A DNA stretch of 64,000 bases from Macrophomina tecta (Eukaryota; Ascomycota; Dothideomycetes; Botryosphaeriales; Botryosphaeriaceae). The translations under genes were made by a program, and so were the position numbers. Below, one piece after another: positions 59,402 through 64,000 of the stretch. The notes under the pieces are model-generated. The model was given only the letters and a program-made list of their open reading frames with translations. It was not told where the DNA came from and ran no database searches. Each line of letters begins with the position of its first letter. The first letter of the stretch is position 1. The stretch is taken from positions 3,658,001 through 3,722,000 of the forward strand of contig JAKSGN010000007.1 in assembly GCA_024180945.1 (NCBI GenBank), given 5' to 3'.

Positions 59402-60237
59402 ATGTCTGCCGATACCGCACCACTCACCAAGATCGACTCCGCCGTCGAGCCTGGCTCGCCCCCCAAGGAACACAAGGAGCCCAAGCACCGGAGAAAGAGC
59501 AGCTCAGCTGCAGGCGTCCACAACATCCTTGACCTTGGTAAGTGGATCACTCTCCGTCTCCGTCCCGCACCGCCATCGATAGCCGCCACCTCCAAGGCTG
59601 AAGCAAGCACGGGAACTGACCTTCGGCCGCAGAGAAGGAGGGAGCCGACCTGCAAATAGCACCGGAGACACAGAAGCTGAACTGGTAAGCCGCCTTGCAA
59701 TCCACTGCCATCCTACCCAGCCATTCCACCTCTAGCGTCATCGCGTGATCCCTCATTCCCTCTCTTTGTCCAGTTTGCTGACGAATCAACCTTCCCCGAC
59801 AGGAAGCTCAACACCTCGCCTGCATCGTTAGAAGAGTGGAAAGATGCGCTAAAGAAGCCTCTCGTCACCCCCATGGTCAAGAAGATCGACCTGCACTTCC
59901 CTCTCGGCCTGGAGGTCACCGCACGGAATCTGAAGGGAGTAACCATCAAGGATGCGTTAGACGCCATCTACAAGCAGTTCAAGAAGAAGGTAAGTCGTTC
60001 TCCTCTCCCGCATACCTCTATTTCTACCCTTTTCTTTGCGTCAAAGAAGAAGGCCTTGGGCTAACTCGAATCCCCACCCAGGCTGACGATGAGCTCGACG
60101 CTCCCTACCTCGCTGGATTCGAGTGGGATCGCGAAGAGTGCTATACGCGCTTCATCGTGCATCAGAAGAAGGAAGGCGGCCCACCCATGTCGTCCAAGAA
60201 GTCCAAGAAGAAGGCCAAGGAGGCTGGCGAGGAGTAG
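59402..60237 (+). CDS. Small DUF6699-like protein
   Basis: Exons 59402-59537, 59633-59684, 59803-59989 and 60082-60237; all introns have GTAAG donors. The product is 176 aa. A Lys/Ser-rich N terminus (KEHKEPKHRRKSSSAAG) is followed by LNWKLNTSP, MVKKIDLHFPLGLEVTA and VTIKDALDAIYKQFKKK, then GFEWDREECYTRFIVHQKKE, and a basic tail (SKKSKKKAKEAGEE). The order LNW...aliphatic strand...VTvxDvLxaIYxxf fits the fungal DUF6699 domain, whose function is unknown. The short basic tail could bind nucleic acid or be a nuclear signal; that is guesswork. Confidence 0.75.
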
Positions 60238-62145
60238 AAAGGCGCGATGCCGCAACTACCTTCCCCCCCTGCACCGCACTGTCGTCCGTCACAACCTTTG
60301 TGTGATGGGGCGAAGGGCGACGGGGGAGACGAAGGCATCGCAAGGCCGGCTAGCTGGGCTGGCTGGGAAAGGATGGGAAACCTGTACCACTTCAATAATT
60401 CGCTCATGACAACTGCTCCATTATGATAAGAGCGTGGTTAGCCTTTACTTTCATTCATTCATTCATCCATCCATCACACATTCTCTGTTTCCAAACCTTT
60501 TGTCGAGTTCATTCCCTCTCACCTCATCGCTGTCGTGTGTCTGATGTTCGTGGTGTGATGTTACTCAAAAATCCCCCAGCGGAGGCGTTTCCCTTCTTAG
60601 CGCTCATGCACAGTCAACCTTGCGCGGGACCCACATGGCGCCCGTCTCGCATCCTTTCCCCCTGCAACCAAGAGACTGACGATGCTCGCGCCAAGCTTCT
60701 TTCTCCTGCTCATGACATCCGCAGAAGATTCCGACGGAGGCTTGTTCTTGACTACCGTTCACAGCGTAACTCATTCAGTTCAGTATTTTGCAACATTCTG
60801 TGGCTCGCTAAATGTTAACAGGCTATGCAAGTGGCAAGGCTGAGACGAAACTGACCACCTCGGGATATTGCTACACCATAGATTACGTGGACACACACGC
60901 GACATGAATAGTTTTGGAAATGGAATCGATTCATCGGTCAAAATGACCATGCAAATCCGTATAATTACGGCACCAACGTCGACAGTATTCCATTCGACAA
61001 ACGCCTTAAGTTGCGGAAGAAACGCATGGAGAAGTCCCTTCATGTCAGAGAACCACCACCCATAATACTCAAATAGCGGTTTTGGAGGACACTGAAAATA
61101 ATTCTACCACGTGATTAGCCTGTGTTCAGAAGCCGATAACGAAGCAGAATCTTTAAAGGTGAATGTTACGTTCAGGCAAGGATTTGTATATGTTCCTTGC
61201 GGCATGCTAATCCGCAGCAAAAAGAGTACAAGTCTTTCTCGGACTGGTGCCAGCGTAGGTCTCATCAGGTAACACGAGGAGGATCGACAAGAAATTGAGG
61301 ATTGAGTCAATCTCACCTTTTACGAAGTAAAGACACCATACAGCCATAGATATCCTCGTGGTAAATCGAAGTTAATCTGGAGCTATTGACAACAGACGCG
61401 TTAGCACTACTGTCGGAGAAGAGTAATACTAAAATGTTGCAGTTACTTGGTTGAAGATCAGAAGGAAGGCAACGGAAATATCCACATGGTTTTGCGCTCT
61501 CGGTGGTATACTGAGTATTTACATCCGAAATGCTTCATCATCGAACTAGGTAGCGGGGACAAAGGATAATAGGAACAGGTTAAGCTTACCGTTTGAGTGA
61601 ATAATGGAGGCACTTCACTGCCCGACTCATTGTGACTCGATGCCCGTGCCGCACATCATGCTACCGTCCTCTGATCGTGCCCTTTCCCCTCAGATCATCC
61701 GATCTGTCCCGTTACCCGGACTGCGCGCCACCGTAGCCTCCCGCGCCTTGCGTGGAGCCTTTCCACTTCAGATCCGTGGCTTCGTGCGAATCCTGGTTGC
61801 TGGAAGTGTATTCGTCGATCTGGTTTGCTGATCTCGTGATTGTAGTTCGAGGCTCGAATTCAGCCGTTCGGGTAGTCGTACTCCAAGTACGGGCATCTAG
61901 GTTAGTGAGGGAGAGCTGATGTGAAGTCAATGCGGACAAGTGCTAATTTGTCAGTATGTCAAAATACATGTGCACCCCATACCTATCCGCCTGGCGCACA
62001 GGGGGTCAGAGAAAAGAAATTTTTCAGCATTCAAGGAAGTGCTATTAGGCTTTCAACACCTATTTTCCCTCGTTATGCCGTGATGCCGTTTTCGCTGAAA
62101 AAAGGCGCCAATCCCCCATGAAGAACCCCACTCGTCACATCAAAT
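60238..62145. other. Intergenic, 1.9 kb
   Basis: Between the 3' ends of two convergent genes. A (CATT)n/(CATC)n stretch lies at about 60450-60474. No gene supported. The middle part is more AT-rich than its neighbours. Confidence 0.5.
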
Positions 62146-62996
62146 TTACGCGTCCTCGACGATGTTGCCCCTCTCCGACACGTACAGACCGTCCAAGAAC
62201 TGGCACAATCGTCAATCATTTGATCAGGCACCGGGCGGCCAGTGCTTCAACTCACCTTACGGATATCCTTGTTCCTCACACGGCAGACCTGCTGGATGTC
62301 TGCGGCGCTCTGGGAAACATTCTCGAGGTCGTTACCGGTGAGCTGGAGCTCGTCCTTGACGTTCTTCGACGCCTCGACGTCGACACCGGGGTGCATCACG
62401 ACCCTGCGGACGTACTTCTCGCCCAAGAAGTTGCTGTAACCCACATCAGCGCCAGCTATTCCCGCCAGATTCTCCTACGCCATATTCCTCCGCACGTTTG
62501 ACTCCACATACCGGATCTCAACCTCGAACAGGCCAGTCTCCTTGTTCTTGTCGATGTTGACGTTGATGGGGAAATGGGCGTAGACGTAACGCATCTTGTA
62601 CTTGAAGCCCTTGGTGACACCAATGATCAAGTTGTTGATGATGGTGCGAACGGTGCGGAGGGTAGCGACGCTCTTGCGCGAGCCGTGGTGGAGTTCGATG
62701 TTAATGACATCCTTCTTGGGGTGGGTGAAAGAAACCGCGAGATGGCCAAGGTCCTTGGTCAGCTTGCCTAGAGGCACTGTCAATCTCTCTGCTCGAGGCG
62801 CATTTGCGCTCATTGGTGCCTACCGCGGGGACCCTCAACGGTGACAACCCTCGTCTTGATCGAGACCTTAACTGCGATTCGCGACGCTCGTTAGCCCGGC
62901 CTGTGCCTCTTATGTATCGTTGCGCGCGGCGCGGGCCGTGTGGTACTCACCACCCTCGGGGATGGTCAGCGACTCGGAGCTGTGGATGTACTTCAT
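62146..62996 (-). CDS. RPL9: 60S ribosomal protein L9 (uL6)
   Basis: Five exons: 62996-62951, 62871-62824, 62767-62512, 62433-62256 and 62199-62146, closing to 193 aa, the expected length (about 190). Reads [44 protein letters not shown], then [36 protein letters not shown], and ends [15 protein letters not shown] structural protein of the large ribosomal subunit. The introns are GT-AG (donors GTGAGT, GTAGGC, GTATGT, GTGAGT), clustered early as is common in fungal ribosomal-protein genes. Confidence 0.97.
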
Positions 62997-63652
62997 TTTG
63001 GGTCGATTGGCGGCGTGTCCTGGGGGTTGTCGTCGTCGGTCGTCGTCGCTACCTGCCCGTCACGGTCTTTCGTGGAATTTCTGGTGGGTGAAGCCGATCC
63101 AGCATAAGCGAGCCGACAAGTTTTTCCGCCCGATTTGCGCCGCCCGGGCACGTGATGCACAAATCCAGGAATTCGGGTGCAGGTGCGCGTCTGCTGAGAA
63201 CACGAACTAAAAGCCGGCCAGAGTCTGCCACTTGCCTCTTGCTCGGAGACTACTTGTTCTCGTTAGCCCGAGTTTCCCTCGCGCTCACCCGCAACAGCGT
63301 CGCTGCGCAGCATGCTTCATCTCAATGGACAACAACGACAACAACAACAGCAACAACACTCCTACTGCAGGAATTGCTCGGACTTCTCCTATGGTATGAG
63401 CAACAGAAGCCTAGTTGCCACTTTTGAGAAGTCAAAGCAGTATCATGCACGTGAACGCCAGGAAGATCTTTCGAAAATTTTCATCCAGATAATTGCTATA
63501 CGCTCCACTACCCGCTGCAATGCCTAGAAGAGAACATTCAAGACCAGTGACACTATTCGACACTTGGCCTGCAAAAGCATATATGACGCCAGTCCAATTT
63601 AGACTGCTTAACGCCTACATATCCCGGCCGAAGAGAAGCCAATGTCAACGCC
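62997..63652. promoter_or_regulatory. RPL9 promoter region and spacer
   Basis: 656 bp upstream of RPL9 and downstream of the small gene at the edge. A run of ACAACAACAACAGC-type triplets lies at about 63326-63356. No other gene supported. Confidence 0.45.
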
Positions 63653-63990
63653 TCAGATAGCGTTCAGGCGACCGTAATTCTCATACGGATCATCATTGTA
63701 CTTGTCGTGCTCTTTTGCCTGTGAGCCAGTTGCTGATATCCGGCCTGCACTAGTCTTGAGGAGGCCTTTACGCGCATCCACGATGGGGTAGTAATACCCC
63801 TTTTCGCCAGCCTTGACGCCCAGCGCATCATTATTTTTCTCCAACGTGCGGGGAACGGTTGTGGCAGCTGCGTGGCTCGTTAGCATTTCCTCGGTCAGCC
63901 AGGGCAATTAGACACTGTGAACTCACCAAGACCGCGCGGCTTCGAATTGACGTAAATACCCTTTGGATTATTCTTCAGCGCTGTAGTCAT
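63653..63990 (-). CDS. Small hypothetical protein at window edge
   Basis: Two exons, 63990-63927 and 63867-63653, joined across a 59-nt intron (GTGAGT...CGCAG, branch GCTAACG). If the ATG at 63990 is the start the product is 92 aa: MTTALKNNPKGIYVNSKPRG, then TTVPRTLEKNNDALGVKAG, YYYPIVDARKGLLKTSAGR and a polar end. TGCAG precedes GCAATG, so this could instead be an internal exon of a gene that begins outside the window. No domain recognised. Confidence 0.6.
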
Positions 63991-64000
63991 TGCCTGCAGT

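Noticed and set aside
58593..59700. 333-codon minus-strand frame
   Set aside because: Runs through the promoter and first exons of the DUF6699-like gene, Ala/Arg/Gly-rich, no domain, and overlaps equally long frames on the other strand.

Overview
The window is nuclear DNA of a filamentous ascomycete (Pezizomycotina; the class cannot be fixed from sequence alone, Dothideomycetes-like at best). The evidence is many short spliceosomal introns of about 45-70 nt with GTAAGT/GTGAGT donors and CTAAC/CTGAC-like branch sites, Zn(II)2Cys6 and fungal transcription-factor domains, fungal wall and surface proteins, moderate GC, and genes on both strands without operons. I rebuilt gene models by hand by joining exons so that splice sites, reading phase and family motifs agree. 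Nearly all spliced models close in frame.

Layout. 0.0-7.6 kb is mainly housekeeping: the 5' end of an FAD monooxygenase (-), a PQ-loop membrane protein (-) head to head with the wyosine tRNA enzyme TYW1 (+), then a GCP4-type gamma-tubulin complex protein (+). 8.9-22.9 kb looks like a small metabolic cluster: SDR (-), FAD-linked berberine-bridge-type oxidase (-), MFS exporter (+), an FAD monooxygenase fused to an acetoacetate-decarboxylase-like domain (+), a small cupin (+), and a regulator carrying two C2H2 fingers plus a Zn2Cys6 cluster (+). No PKS, NRPS or terpene synthase is present, so it is either a catabolic/aromatic-modification cluster or a tailoring island. 22.9-28.8 kb is gene-poor and holds a decayed ubiquitin-like-domain gene with C-to-T type stop codons. 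28.8-34.7 kb has two secreted surface proteins: a repeat-rich GPI-type protein and a CAP/PR-1 protein. 34.7-45.0 kb is about 10 kb without a supportable gene, with poly(A), GAA and CT tracts and a perfect 26-bp palindrome. 45.0-64.0 kb returns to ordinary genes: a GNAT protein, a HAL4/SAT4-type kinase, SVF1, a GH13 alpha-glucosidase with eight exons including a 5-nt microexon, a DUF6699-like protein, ribosomal protein L9, and a small unknown protein at the right edge.

How it fits together. The 8.9-22.9 kb genes plausibly form one pathway: two flavoenzymes and an SDR for hydroxylation/oxidation, a decarboxylase-like domain and a cupin for later steps, a transporter, and a local regulator. This is inference from content and adjacency, not from any known cluster. 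No tRNA, rRNA, CRISPR or intact transposon was found.
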